This document shows, piece by piece, positions 1 through 8,803 of a stretch of 64,000 nucleotides of DNA. The DNA is from Haliea sp040221975 (GTDB lineage Bacteria > Pseudomonadota > Gammaproteobacteria > Pseudomonadales > Halieaceae), in the NCBI GenBank assembly GCA_040221975.1, contig JAVJWR010000002.1, positions 67,555 to 131,554 of the forward strand, read 5' to 3'. Under the pieces are notes generated by a model that worked only from the letters and a program-made list of their open reading frames with translations, did not search any database and was not told the origin of the DNA. Numbering within the stretch: position 1 is the first letter of the stretch; each line of letters starts with the position of its first letter. The position numbers and the translations under genes are program-made.

Positions 1-1
1 G

Positions 2-124
2 ACTTCGACTCCAGAATCCTCAAGGATGTTCATTTACACCCATAAATTACGTCACACGCGCGAGGAAAGATGCCCTTACTTGCGCGAGCTGGGCGGACTA
101 ATCGAAAGTAAAGGCATTGACTGA
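2..124 (+). CDS. 3' end of an upstream gene (partial, unknown product)
   Basis: An open frame enters from the left edge and ends at a TGA at 122-124. It gives about 40 residues rich in Arg, Glu and His, ending in ESKGID. There is no in-frame stop and no start, so it is probably the C-terminus of another gene of the polysaccharide cluster. It overlaps the proposed TTG start of the next gene by a few bases, which suggests translational coupling. No family can be assigned from so short a piece. Confidence 0.4.
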   Translation, partial: TSTPESSRMFIYTHKLRHTREERCPYLRELGGLIESKGID

Positions 125-854
125 ACAGGTTTCGAAACAGGGATTGCAGGGTCGCATAGCCGGCATGGCGCCACTAAGACTCCGCTATGCCGCTCAGGAT
201 CTTGGCGACTGGTTGGCGCGCATCGGGGCGAAAAAGCCAGCTTTCGTCATCATCGGCACAGGACGCTGCGGCACCAATTTCGTCGCCGACTATCTGACGG
301 CAGCCGGGCACCCCTGTGGTCACGAACGCTTCTACCGCCCCTCCGGGCCGCTGTATCGCGCGACCCAGACACAGGTCACGCCCGAGGGCGATTCCTCCTG
401 GTTGGCGGTGCCCTACCTGCCTGAAACCGGCATTACCGCCGTGCACCAGACCCGCGCTCCGCTGCCCGTCATCAAGTCCTTTCTCAAGCTCGGCTTCTTC
501 CACACCGAGCATTACGCACGACACAAGCGCTTCGTCGATTTCGCCCGCGCGCATTTCGCGTTTTCCGACGATCCGCTGCGCTCCTCGATGCGCTGGTGGC
601 TGGAGTGGAACGAGAAATGTACCGCCATCACCGGCCATCATTTCCGGCTAGAGGATTTCCACGACCGTACCGACCAGTTGTCCGACTGGTTGGGCTTAGA
701 TGCGCCGCTGCCGAAACTGGACGTGCCCGCCGACACGAACACGAAACGCTCTGTCGTGGCGATCTCAGAGGATGAGATTGAGAGTCGCATCCGCAGCTTC
801 CCGGAATATCCCCGGCTGGTCGATTTGGCCGCGCGGCTGGGCTACGAACTCTGA
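117..854 (+). CDS. Sulfotransferase family protein
   Basis: A protein of about 245 residues from a TTG start. An in-frame ATG at 165 is an equally reasonable start. Residues 44-54 read VIIGTGRCGTN, which fits the 5'-phosphosulfate-binding loop at the N-terminus of PAPS-dependent sulfotransferases. The later HQTRAPLPVIKSF stretch resembles the 3'-phosphate-binding region. It probably moves sulfate from PAPS to a sugar of the surface polysaccharide on the cytoplasmic side. The flippase gene begins 10 bases after its stop, consistent with an operon. The acceptor cannot be read from the sequence. Confidence 0.7.
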   Translation: MTEQVSKQGLQGRIAGMAPLRLRYAAQDLGDWLARIGAKKPAFVIIGTGRCGTNFVADYLTAAGHPCGHERFYRPSGPLYRATQTQVTPEGDSSWLAVPYLPETGITAVHQTRAPLPVIKSFLKLGFFHTEHYARHKRFVDFARAHFAFSDDPLRSSMRWWLEWNEKCTAITGHHFRLEDFHDRTDQLSDWLGLDAPLPKLDVPADTNTKRSVVAISEDEIESRIRSFPEYPRLVDLAARLGYEL

Positions 855-864
855 GGCGGCAGGC

Positions 865-2184
865 ATGGCGCGGGGGCTGAAGATCATTTCGGGTGCAATT
901 GCCTTCCGGCTGTATTTTGCGCTCTTCTCAGTGCTGATCACCATCGCCCTGTCCCAGTATCTTGGAGTAGAGAACTTTGGCCGTTATGCCTGGCTGACCA
1001 GTATCGCCTTTTTACTGTCGGGCCTGGCGCAGGCCGGGGGCAACAGCCTGGTGGTGCGCGAGACTTCGCGCAGCATGGGGCGGCGGGTGCCGGTGCACGT
1101 GCTGTGCCGCACTACGCTGATATCGGGCGGAACGCTGGTGGCGCTGACTGCCGTGGCGCTTCTGTTCACCGGGGACCGCATGACGCCCGCCCTGCTGGTG
1201 CCACTGGGACTCCTAGCGGTGGGCCACCTGGCGCTGGTGTTGGTCTCCGCCTCCAACCGCGGCCTCGGACACTTGCAGGCGGGACAGATCCCCGAGCTGG
1301 TGCTGCGGCCAACACTGTTTCTGGTCCTGATCGGCGGGGTGGTTCTGGCGGGGTATGTCTCCGGCCCGGGCGTTGACTCGGCATTCGGCTCCGACACCAT
1401 GGTCTACCTGCTGGCCGCGGCCTATGCCGGCGCCGGGCTAGTGGCCATCGTGCTGTTGGCCCAGGGCCTCGCCGCGCGCTCGGATCTGCCCGACGAGACG
1501 CCCGAGACCGACTGGCTGGGCAGCTTCTTTCGCCTCGGGCTGATTGGCTGGCTGGCGGTGGGCAACGCGCAGCTGCTGGTGATCGTGACGGGGGCGCTGG
1601 CTGATTTCTCCCAGGTTGGGCTCTACCGTGTCGCCACGCAGGCGGTGATGATCATGGGCCTCGGCCTGACCGCGATCGAGACAGTGCAGGCCCCGGGTTA
1701 CGCCCGCGCCTGGAAGGACGGCGACCTGCGCCGCCTGCATGACCTGTTGCAACAGAGCTGCCGCATCGGCATCGCCTTCTCGGCGCCGGTCATGGTCCTC
1801 TTGCTGCTGCTGGGCCGCCCGATGTTGGGGCTCCTGTTCGGTGACAGCTTCACCGCGGCCTTCCCGGCACTCTGCTTGCTGGCGGGGGCGCAGCTACTGA
1901 ACGCGCTGACGGGCAATGTCGGTGTTCTGATGATCGCCGCCAAGCAGGAGCGCAAGCTGATCCTCGGCAACCTCGCTGCGCTGACGGCGACGCTTCTGGC
2001 GGCCTGGCTCTTCATCCCGCAGAATGGCTCGCTGGCCGCTGCCGGGGCCGGTGCCTTTGGCCTGACACTACGTAACCTCCTGAACCTGTGGTTCTGCTAC
2101 CGCACGCTGGGGTTGGTCTCGCTGCCCTTCGCCCCCTTCCGATTGCGTAGCGACGCCCCACCAACAACCCATGAGGTCCCATGA
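865..2184 (+). CDS. Wzx-type polysaccharide flippase (oligosaccharide repeat-unit translocase)
   Basis: A hydrophobic protein of 439 residues with roughly 12-14 predicted membrane segments and short polar loops, the layout of Wzx/MOP-superfamily flippases. The N-terminal part includes LSQYLGVENFGRYAW, typical of the first helices of the family. The frame stays open upstream to 700, but that part lies within the sulfotransferase gene. The ATG at 865 gives a proper flippase N-terminus and is chosen here. The product would move undecaprenyl-linked repeat units across the inner membrane. Its stop overlaps the start of the methyltransferase gene (ATGA at 2181). Confidence 0.8.
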   Translation: MARGLKIISGAIAFRLYFALFSVLITIALSQYLGVENFGRYAWLTSIAFLLSGLAQAGGNSLVVRETSRSMGRRVPVHVLCRTTLISGGTLVALTAVALLFTGDRMTPALLVPLGLLAVGHLALVLVSASNRGLGHLQAGQIPELVLRPTLFLVLIGGVVLAGYVSGPGVDSAFGSDTMVYLLAAAYAGAGLVAIVLLAQGLAARSDLPDETPETDWLGSFFRLGLIGWLAVGNAQLLVIVTGALADFSQVGLYRVATQAVMIMGLGLTAIETVQAPGYARAWKDGDLRRLHDLLQQSCRIGIAFSAPVMVLLLLLGRPMLGLLFGDSFTAAFPALCLLAGAQLLNALTGNVGVLMIAAKQERKLILGNLAALTATLLAAWLFIPQNGSLAAAGAGAFGLTLRNLLNLWFCYRTLGLVSLPFAPFRLRSDAPPTTHEVP

Positions 2185-3071
2185 CCAACAACCCCCCCAA
2201 CGCCTTTCAAAGACTGCTGTCCGAATACCTCGCCCACAGCCTGTTGAAGCGTGCGCGCGGCTACCGCAGGACCCATCCGCAGATGGCGATTTTCGCGCAT
2301 GACTTCATCGGCACGGAAATCAACGTCTACGGCCGCTACGAACACCGCGAGCTGATGGCCCTGTCCGGGCTGATCGCCGGTCTTGATCGGTCGAAACGGG
2401 TGCTGGATGTGGGGGCCAACATCGGCAACCATACACTATATTTTGTCGGCGAGGGGTTCGAGCATATCCATGCTTTCGAACCCAACCCGCGGACCCTCCG
2501 GCTGTTACAGTTCAACACCGAAAGTCACCCGCAGGTAACGGTGCACGACTTTGGACTGTCGGAGCAGGACGCCACGCTGGAGGCTGTGATCCCACTGGTA
2601 AACGCAGGTGGCGCGAGCCTCGAAGCTGGGCATCAGGAGGCCCATAGCGCCGACGCGGAACGGATTTCCTTCGATGTGAAGCGGTTTGACGACCTGCCAC
2701 TGGCACAGGAACCTGTGAGCCTTGTCAAAATTGATGTGGAGGGCCATGAGCCCAAGGCCATAGCAGGCATGATGGAGATGCTCTGGCGGGACAGGCCGCT
2801 GGTGGTCTTTGAGTGCAACCGCAAGACGGAACGTTTTTCAGCCGTCCGGCTGGTCGCCATGCTGCAGGAAGCTGGATACAGCAGCTTCGCGGCCATCGAG
2901 GCTCCAGCCTCGGCCATTCCGCAAACCCTGCCCTCGCTCCTGCGCCGCCCCCTACGTCTGCTGGAGCGGCTGGTCTCAACGCGGCAGGCACACTGCAAGA
3001 TCACGCAGATCTCCGATTTCGAAGAGCGCAACTACCCCATGGTCGTTGCGTCTCAGAGCATTGGCAATTGA
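2181..3071 (+). CDS. FkbM family SAM-dependent methyltransferase
   Basis: A protein of 296 residues. Motif I is LDVGANIGNHT (residues 75-85). The following AFEPNP is the acidic loop that binds the SAM ribose, and VKIDVEGHE (182-190) is the signature C-terminal motif of the FkbM family. The start ATG overlaps the flippase stop by four bases, so translation is probably coupled. In polysaccharide clusters such enzymes usually O-methylate a sugar hydroxyl. The actual substrate is unknown. Confidence 0.85.
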   Translation: MTNNPPNAFQRLLSEYLAHSLLKRARGYRRTHPQMAIFAHDFIGTEINVYGRYEHRELMALSGLIAGLDRSKRVLDVGANIGNHTLYFVGEGFEHIHAFEPNPRTLRLLQFNTESHPQVTVHDFGLSEQDATLEAVIPLVNAGGASLEAGHQEAHSADAERISFDVKRFDDLPLAQEPVSLVKIDVEGHEPKAIAGMMEMLWRDRPLVVFECNRKTERFSAVRLVAMLQEAGYSSFAAIEAPASAIPQTLPSLLRRPLRLLERLVSTRQAHCKITQISDFEERNYPMVVASQSIGN

Positions 3072-3155
3072 GCACATTCGCGGAACACCAGTCCCAAGCT
3101 TTTAGGCTCTCGGGAGCGTTTGCAAGACGATACTGTCGGGCAAGAGGAAACTAAC

Positions 3156-3959
3156 GTGCCCGCGCCCTATGAAACCATACGCGCAAGCTGTGTGATTCCC
3201 GCCTACAACACCGCCGAAACAATCGGGCGGGCGTTGGAGTCGGTACTACGCACCCCCGGCGTCGAGGAGGTGATTGTGGTCGATGACGGCTCCGTAGACG
3301 AAACCGGAATTCGGGTGGCGGCGCTAGCGGGAACAGCCCCGGTTCCAGTGCGTCTGATCCGGCAGGATAATTCTGGCGCTGGTGCGGCGCGCAACACGGG
3401 CATGCAGGCTGCAACACTTGACTGGATCACCTTCCTTGATGCCGATGATGAAATGCTGCCCGAAGCGATCATCGGCAAGGCGAAGCACCTGGCAACCTGT
3501 CCCGATCGAGAGACCGTCGATGCAGTGCATGGCAGCTTTGTGAGAGGCGACACTGGCGCCATCGCGAAATTCTCAGAGACCCGAACCCAGGTCGATCCCG
3601 ATGGCATCGGCCGGTTGGGTGGCTTTCCGGGAGGAGTCCATTCTTTTGTCTTCCGCCGTGAGCCGCTTCTGGCTACGGGCGGGTTCCGACCTGAGCTGAC
3701 CAATTACGAAGACTTCGAGCTCATTCTGCGCTTCATCGCGCAGGGCTCGCGGGTGGTGGGCTGTACTGCGCCAGGTTTTCATCGCCATTACACGCAAAAT
3801 TCGTTGTCACGTGGGCTTGCAGTGCCAAAACGCCTGGAGTTAGAGCGCCGATTCTTGAACATGGCCGCAAGAGAGGATCTGATGGGTAAAACTGAGGTTA
3901 TGCGGCGGTTACTGCGCAACCGGGTCCGGCAGTTGCATCACGTCGTGACAGGTCATTGA
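3156..3959 (+). CDS. Family 2 glycosyltransferase
   Basis: A GT-A fold transferase of about 267 residues. Residues 12-18 are CVIPAYN, 41-46 are VVDDGS (nucleotide binding) and 95-98 are DADD (the DXD-type metal site). NYEDFELILRF later in the protein fits the catalytic ED of the family. The frame opens upstream at a TTG (3120), but the GTG at 3156 follows an AGAGGAA ribosome-binding site and starts just before the first strand, so it is preferred. It likely adds one sugar to the lipid-linked repeat unit. The next gene begins 3 bases after the stop. Confidence 0.8.
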   Translation: MPAPYETIRASCVIPAYNTAETIGRALESVLRTPGVEEVIVVDDGSVDETGIRVAALAGTAPVPVRLIRQDNSGAGAARNTGMQAATLDWITFLDADDEMLPEAIIGKAKHLATCPDRETVDAVHGSFVRGDTGAIAKFSETRTQVDPDGIGRLGGFPGGVHSFVFRREPLLATGGFRPELTNYEDFELILRFIAQGSRVVGCTAPGFHRHYTQNSLSRGLAVPKRLELERRFLNMAAREDLMGKTEVMRRLLRNRVRQLHHVVTGH

Positions 3960-3962
3960 GCC

Positions 3963-4631
3963 ATGCTGTATGTAAAAGAAAGCCTCAAGAATCTGATGCC
4001 AGAGGGACTGCGAATGGGGCAGTTGGTCCTGCGCCGCGCCGCTGCCTTGAAACAGGCTGGAGTGATCTTCGTACATGTTCCTAAGAACGGTGGCACCTCA
4101 ATCAACAACGCAGTCTATGGCCGCTTCATGGGGCATTTCCGAGTGAGTGACATCGAGCGCGTTTGCCCCCACTTGCTACGAAGCTTACCTTCCTTTGCTG
4201 TAACCCGGAACCCTTGGGCGCGGGCTTACTCCGCTTGGAATTTCGCGCGAGCCGGTGCTGCAATGAAAGACGGAGCCCAGATCCGTACCCCTGCACGCTA
4301 TCAAACGCCTGAGTTTGAGAGTTTCGAGCGTTTTGTGCTCGAATGGCTTCCAAGCCGGAACTTGAGCCGCGAGGACTACGTGTTCCGCCCACAAAGCCAA
4401 TTCCTCCTTACCCGCCGCGGGGAAATCGGCGTGCGCCACCTAGGCCATATCGAGAGCCCCGACAGTTATTTACCGTTCATAGAGGAAATCTTTGGACGCG
4501 AGATTGAGATCAGTCACCTCAACCGCACCGCTCACACCTTTAGCTATCGCGAAGCTTATACGAAGGAGATGCGGGATATGTTGGCGCGTTGCTACTCGGT
4601 TGATCTTGAGAGGTTCAATTATGACTTCTGA
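3963..4631 (+). CDS. Sulfotransferase, carbohydrate (sulfotransferase family 2) type
   Basis: A protein of 222 residues. VHVPKNGGTS (37-46) is the PAPS 5'-phosphosulfate loop as found in carbohydrate sulfotransferases, and TRNPWARAYSAW (81-92) is the matching 3'-phosphate motif. FRPQSQFLL further on is also common in this family. It is the second sulfotransferase in the cluster but is not closely similar to the first. Together they suggest a sulfated polysaccharide, a feature mostly reported from marine bacteria. It is the last intact gene before the decayed stretch. Confidence 0.8.
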   Translation: MLYVKESLKNLMPEGLRMGQLVLRRAAALKQAGVIFVHVPKNGGTSINNAVYGRFMGHFRVSDIERVCPHLLRSLPSFAVTRNPWARAYSAWNFARAGAAMKDGAQIRTPARYQTPEFESFERFVLEWLPSRNLSREDYVFRPQSQFLLTRRGEIGVRHLGHIESPDSYLPFIEEIFGREIEISHLNRTAHTFSYREAYTKEMRDMLARCYSVDLERFNYDF

Positions 4632-4652
4632 AGTGATCGCGGGGATTAGAGC

Positions 4653-5484
4653 ATGAGCCGCATTTCCCAGGCTGATCCACAGCCACCTAGCCTTCGGCAA
4701 TATCTTTGCCGCAAGTGTGACACGCACGCCCTTGGTCTATACCTACCACAGCGAGAACGTCCGCTTTTCGCGGGCCTTCCAGACGTATTTCTGCCACCGC
4801 TTGGCGTAGTTCATCGGTATTTCCCGAAACTCTGCGACAAACCTGCAAATCTATGCCGGGCAGGACGTATGGGTTAGTACGACCATCAACGGCATCGATC
4901 TAGCGGCAATTCCCGCCCGTCCGGGATTTCGCGAGCTCGCGGTGCTGCACGCCATTTGGGTCTGGCGGATCCGCGGCGCAGAAGAATTACCCGCTCATGG
5001 CTTGCGCAGTGGCAGTACTGGAGCCCGCGCATCGTGAGGCTTACAGTCGACATCTGTGGTGAGGGCGATTTGACCATTGTCGCCAGCTGCATGGATATCC
5101 TGCCCGCTTCCGATGTGCCTGAGGATAGCCTGCGCTTTCACGGTGTTTCCACAGAGATCCGCGAAATTCTGCAGGGCTATGACATGCTGCTAATGACCTC
5201 GGACCGGGAGAGCCTGCCCATCGCGCTAATTGAGACGGCAGCGGCGGGTCTGCCTACCGTGGTGACCGACGTTGGCGGTTGCCGTGAGGTTACGGGCGCG
5301 GACCCTACCTCCGACACGGCGGGCATTGTCGTGCCGCCGGGGGGATTCGTTAGCCTTCCGCGATGCCACCGCTACGCTGCTCGACGATGCCGCCGCGCGT
5401 GTGCGCTGGTCGCGAAACGCGCGGGATATTGCGCGGGTATTTTCAAGCAAGCAGTCCGCCGAAGAACACGCGCGTCTCTACTAG
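4653..5484 (+). pseudogene. Decayed GT4 family glycosyltransferase
   Basis: Three frames together spell one GT4 protein. The first holds SHLAFGNIFAASVTRTPLVY and then meets an in-frame TAG at 4807, after which a GIDLAAIP-type motif is still readable. A second frame (about 5040-5340) holds LLMTSDRESLPIALIETAAA followed by GLPTVVTDVGGCREV, the UDP/GDP-sugar binding region. The third frame carries the C-terminal helix up to the TAG at 5482. At least two frameshifts and one stop interrupt it, and the middle is shortened. It is homologous in layout to the intact GT4 at 7504-8574. Confidence 0.8.
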
Positions 5485-5495
5485 GAGGTCATGGG

Positions 5496-5582
5496 ATGAA
5501 GGATATCATCCTAGCCAAGGCACCGGTCTGGTTCCAGAATGCCGCGATTTCGGTCAATAATCGGCGCCAATGGTGGATATGA
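5496..5582 (+). pseudogene. 28-codon remnant, possibly the N-terminus of a CapK-like AMP ligase
   Basis: A strong AGGAGG (5483-5488) is followed 7 bases later by ATG and a 28-residue frame that includes AKAPVWFQNAAISVNNRR before a TGA. The APVW(F/L)QN stretch recalls the first residues of phenylacetate-CoA-ligase-like CapK proteins found in polysaccharide clusters. Nothing after the stop supports the rest of such a protein, so this would be a 5' relic joined to other debris. The identification is weak. Confidence 0.3.
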
Positions 5583-5699
5583 CAAAGCGGGGAATACTAG
5601 CCTTGGTTTGAGCTGAATAAGGAAGCCACTCGCTGGAGCGCTGACCATAGCGCAAAGTACCAAGCTGGGTAGCTCGATACCTGCCTGCGCCACGCCATA

Positions 5700-6262
5700 C
5701 CAAGGAATTACAGCAGACGGCGGGTATCCAGTGGAGCTTCCTGCCGTTCCGTTCCGGTCAAGACTGGTGGGTGGGCACCGCATCGGTGTGGACGACTACT
5801 ATCTGACTCACAAGGCCTAGGCAATTGGTTGCCACTGGCTGGCCGGCGCATCAATGGCGGCATGGGCCGGTTTGTCGCCAGCGAGCGTATCAAGGCCATG
5901 CTGCATTGAGAGCTGCCGATCAAAGGCACGCGGGTGTTGGTATTGGGCCTGACCCTCAAGGAAAATTATTCAGATCTGCGCAACACCCGGGTAGTGGATG
6001 TGATCAAGGAACTGCGGCATTACAACGTGCAGGTGTACGTGCATGCCCCCTGGACCAGCCCACAGGAAGCAGAAGCGAAATACGGCATCAGCCTTACTGC
6101 AGCGCCGGAAACCGGCACTTACGATACGGTTGTAATTGCCGTGGTCCACGATGAATTCCGCAGCATGGGTAGCGAGGGCACTCGCGCCCTGGGAAATGCG
6201 GAACATGTACTGTACGACCTGACATACCTGTTGCCGGCGCACGCGTCGGACTTGCGTCTATA
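5700..6262 (+). pseudogene. Remnant of a UDP-N-acetylhexosamine 6-dehydrogenase (TviB/WbpO type)
   Basis: The 3' half of a nucleotide-sugar dehydrogenase. Successive frames give VGGHRIGVDDYYLTHKA (the substrate-binding region near the active site), then LAGRRINGGMGRFVA, and finally a long intact C-terminal UDP-binding domain starting at VLVLGLTLKENYSDLRNTRV. There are stops at 5818-5820 and 5908-5910 and at least one frameshift between the pieces. The N-terminal NAD-binding domain and the catalytic Cys region are missing. The TAG at 6260-6262 is followed at once by an AGGAGG and the epimerase remnant. That is the tviB-tviC order of Vi-antigen and related clusters. Confidence 0.8.
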
Positions 6263-6274
6263 GGAGGAAAGCTC

Positions 6275-7314
6275 TTGATTCAAAACGCATACACGAAGTG
6301 CCAGGCAGCGCTTAAGGCTGACGCAAAGAACTGGCTGATTACCGGTGTCGCCGGCTTTATCGCGTCCAACCTGCTGGAAACCCTGCTCAGGTTGAACCAG
6401 AAGGTAGTCGGGCTGGACAACTTCGCCACCGGCCACCACCACAACCTGGCAGAAGTGGAATCCCCGGTGAGTCCCGAACAGTGGGCGCGCTTTCGATTTA
6501 TGGAAGGAGACATCCGCACCCTGGCGAACTGCCACACTGCCTGCTAGGGTGTGGACTACGTGCTGCACCTGGCCGCCTTGGGCTCAGTTTCGCGCAGCCT
6601 GGAGGACCCGATCACGACCAACGCACCCTATATCAGCGGTTTCCTGAATATGCTGGTTGCCGCGCTGGACGCGCAGGTAAAGAGCTTTACCTACGCTGCC
6701 AGCAGCTCAACTCATGGTGACCACCCTGACCTGCCCAAGGTGGAAGACAAAATCGGCAAGCCACTCCGCCCCTATGCGGTGACCAAAGACGCCAACGAAC
6801 TCTATGCTGATGTATTCGCCCGCTGTTATGACTTCAAAACCATCGGCCTGCGCTACTTCAACGTGTTTGGCGCTCGGCAGGATCCCAATGATGCCTACGC
6901 GGCCGTCATTCCCAAGTGGACTGCTGCAATGATCAAGGGGGAGGACGTGTACATCAATGGAGATGGGGAGACCAGCCGGGATTTTGCTATATTGAAAACA
7001 TCGTACAGGCAAACCTATTGGCCGCTTCAGCAAATGAAGAAGAAAACAATCATGTTTACAACGTGGTCTGCAATGGGCGTACAAGTCTGAATCAATTATT
7101 TGGTTAATTAACAGAGTCACTAGAACAGCAGGGTTTCGAATATCGACAGGAGCCAACCTATCGCAGCTTCCGTGAAGGTGATGTAATACATTCGCAGGCG
7201 GATATTGGAATAACACAAAGCAAGCAGACTTACGACGTGATTTTTCGAGTTGGTGAGGGGGTGAAAGCGGTGATGCCTTGGTATATTAAATCGATCAGCA
7301 CTACTGTCGAGTGA
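6275..7314 (+). pseudogene. Remnant of a UDP-GlcNAc C4-epimerase (TviC/WbpP type)
   Basis: Nearly the full length of an extended SDR epimerase is readable. The NAD-binding motif appears as ITGVAGFIASN, and the catalytic YxxxK survives in PYAVTKDANELYA. TIGLRYFNVFGARQDP and INGDGETSRDF are family hallmarks. It is broken by an in-frame TAG at 6545, a frameshift near 6985 and a TAA at about 7105, after which FREGDVIHSQADIG and the C-terminus continue to a TGA at 7312. It starts at TTG 6275 after a good AGGAGG. The damage is light, so inactivation is probably recent. Confidence 0.85.
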
Positions 7315-7503
7315 GATAGATGTTGGTGCGTTATTCCATTTCTAGCGATAACCGGACCGGGCTGTTGGCCCAAATGAATTACACCATCCGATTATTTCGT
7401 AAATGTTGATATCGGACCACCATTTTTCGCTCTCAGATGGCTTCAATATGTACCAAGTTAGTAAAGTGCTTGGCTGAAAATTTGATTGAGGGGGCCTGAT
7501 AGT

Positions 7504-8574
7504 ATGAGGATATTACATTTCATTTCGTCTCCTGCAGCTGGTGGAGCCGAAATATACGTGCGCGATTTAAGTATAGTGATGCGCGAATGTGGGCATGATA
7601 TCCATATGGTATTCCTGCAGTCAGCAGCAGGAGAAGGTAGAGATCTGAAATTCGAAAAGCAATTTCTTGAATCACTTTCTCAACACTCAATTACCTATTC
7701 ATTTATTGGGAAGGATGCGAGAAGCAAGCCGTGGGTAGGCGGGGCGCGTTTGCGTCACCAAGTACGCGTTTTCAATCCAGATGTAATCCATTGCCACCTT
7801 TACTATGCGCTTATATTTTCATTCTTTGTTTTGAAAACCCCAGTTGTATACACTCATCACAGCTTTGAACTAAGTCTACCAAGAATTATTTATCGATTTT
7901 TTGATTTCCGAGTGAAGGCGTATATAGGTATATGTAGTGCTTGCACAAATCTATTAAGGCCAATCGTCACTAGAGATGTTATTCAAATAGATAACGCTGC
8001 CGATCGGCGTCGTACTCCTTCTCGTTCCATTAATCGACAATCTAGAGAAGAGCTTGTTTTTGTTTTCGTAGGAAGTTTAAGGGCACCGAAAAATTTGAAG
8101 CTTATGCTGAATTCATTTTCCGTATTGAAAAATCGAAACGCTATATTAAAAATCGCGGGAGAAGGTCCAGACCGTAATGAGCTGGAGATATTGGCAAAAG
8201 CACTAGATATAGATAAAAAAGTCCAGTTTTTAGGAAATATTTCAAACGTTGGAGATGTCCTGGCTGACGCAGATGTCTTTCTAATGTCCTCGGCATGGGA
8301 GGGCCTCCCTATAGCTTTGATTGAGGCTACCCTTATTGGCCTGCCTGTGATAGTTACCAACGTTGGTGGGTGTGCAGAGGTCGTTCATCGGTGTGCAAAC
8401 GGGTTCGTTGTGGATAGCTTGGATGTCATTGATTATCGAGCTGCTTTAGAGAAGATGATGAATAGTGCACAATTGAGACTGTTTTTTTCGCAGAACGCAA
8501 TGGAATATTCTATGGAATATGAGATTCACGGGGCGGTAGAGAAACATTTAGATCTTTACCATAAGGTTGTCTAG
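7504..8574 (+). CDS. GT4 family glycosyltransferase
   Basis: An intact GT-B transferase of 356 residues. The N-terminal domain has SPAAGGAEIYVRDLS (residues 9-23), and the C-terminal domain has FVGSLRAPKNLKLML, IAGEGPDRNELE and MSSAWEGLPIALIEA followed by TNVGGCAEV, the donor-binding helix and loop. The ATG at 7504 lies 9 bases after GAGGGGG and matches family N-termini. The upstream TTG at 7486 is less likely. Base composition is clearly more AT-rich than in the flanking genes, which suggests separate acquisition. It may be the functional replacement of the broken GT4 at 4653-5484. Confidence 0.85.
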   Translation: MRILHFISSPAAGGAEIYVRDLSIVMRECGHDIHMVFLQSAAGEGRDLKFEKQFLESLSQHSITYSFIGKDARSKPWVGGARLRHQVRVFNPDVIHCHLYYALIFSFFVLKTPVVYTHHSFELSLPRIIYRFFDFRVKAYIGICSACTNLLRPIVTRDVIQIDNAADRRRTPSRSINRQSREELVFVFVGSLRAPKNLKLMLNSFSVLKNRNAILKIAGEGPDRNELEILAKALDIDKKVQFLGNISNVGDVLADADVFLMSSAWEGLPIALIEATLIGLPVIVTNVGGCAEVVHRCANGFVVDSLDVIDYRAALEKMMNSAQLRLFFSQNAMEYSMEYEIHGAVEKHLDLYHKVV

Positions 8575-8803
8575 TAGAATATCGCTGATTGGTTTTGTGC
8601 TCTTGATTTTTTGTAGATATTACTGGATTTCATAATTTGACTTCTTCTTTGAAGGTCAACTCGGCGGCATGCTTGATTCTTGATCAGGCGATCAACAAAG
8701 AATTGCCGTGCCAAATAATTCTGTACGGTCCCTACTAATATTTCTCTTTTGATTAGAGGATAAGTATTAAGCCTATGTGTGTGTTGTATAGAATTCGTCT
8801 CCC

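Noticed and set aside
7315..7503. Possible insertion sequence remnant in the gap before the GT4 gene
   Set aside because: No transposase fragment, inverted ends or target duplication could be made out.
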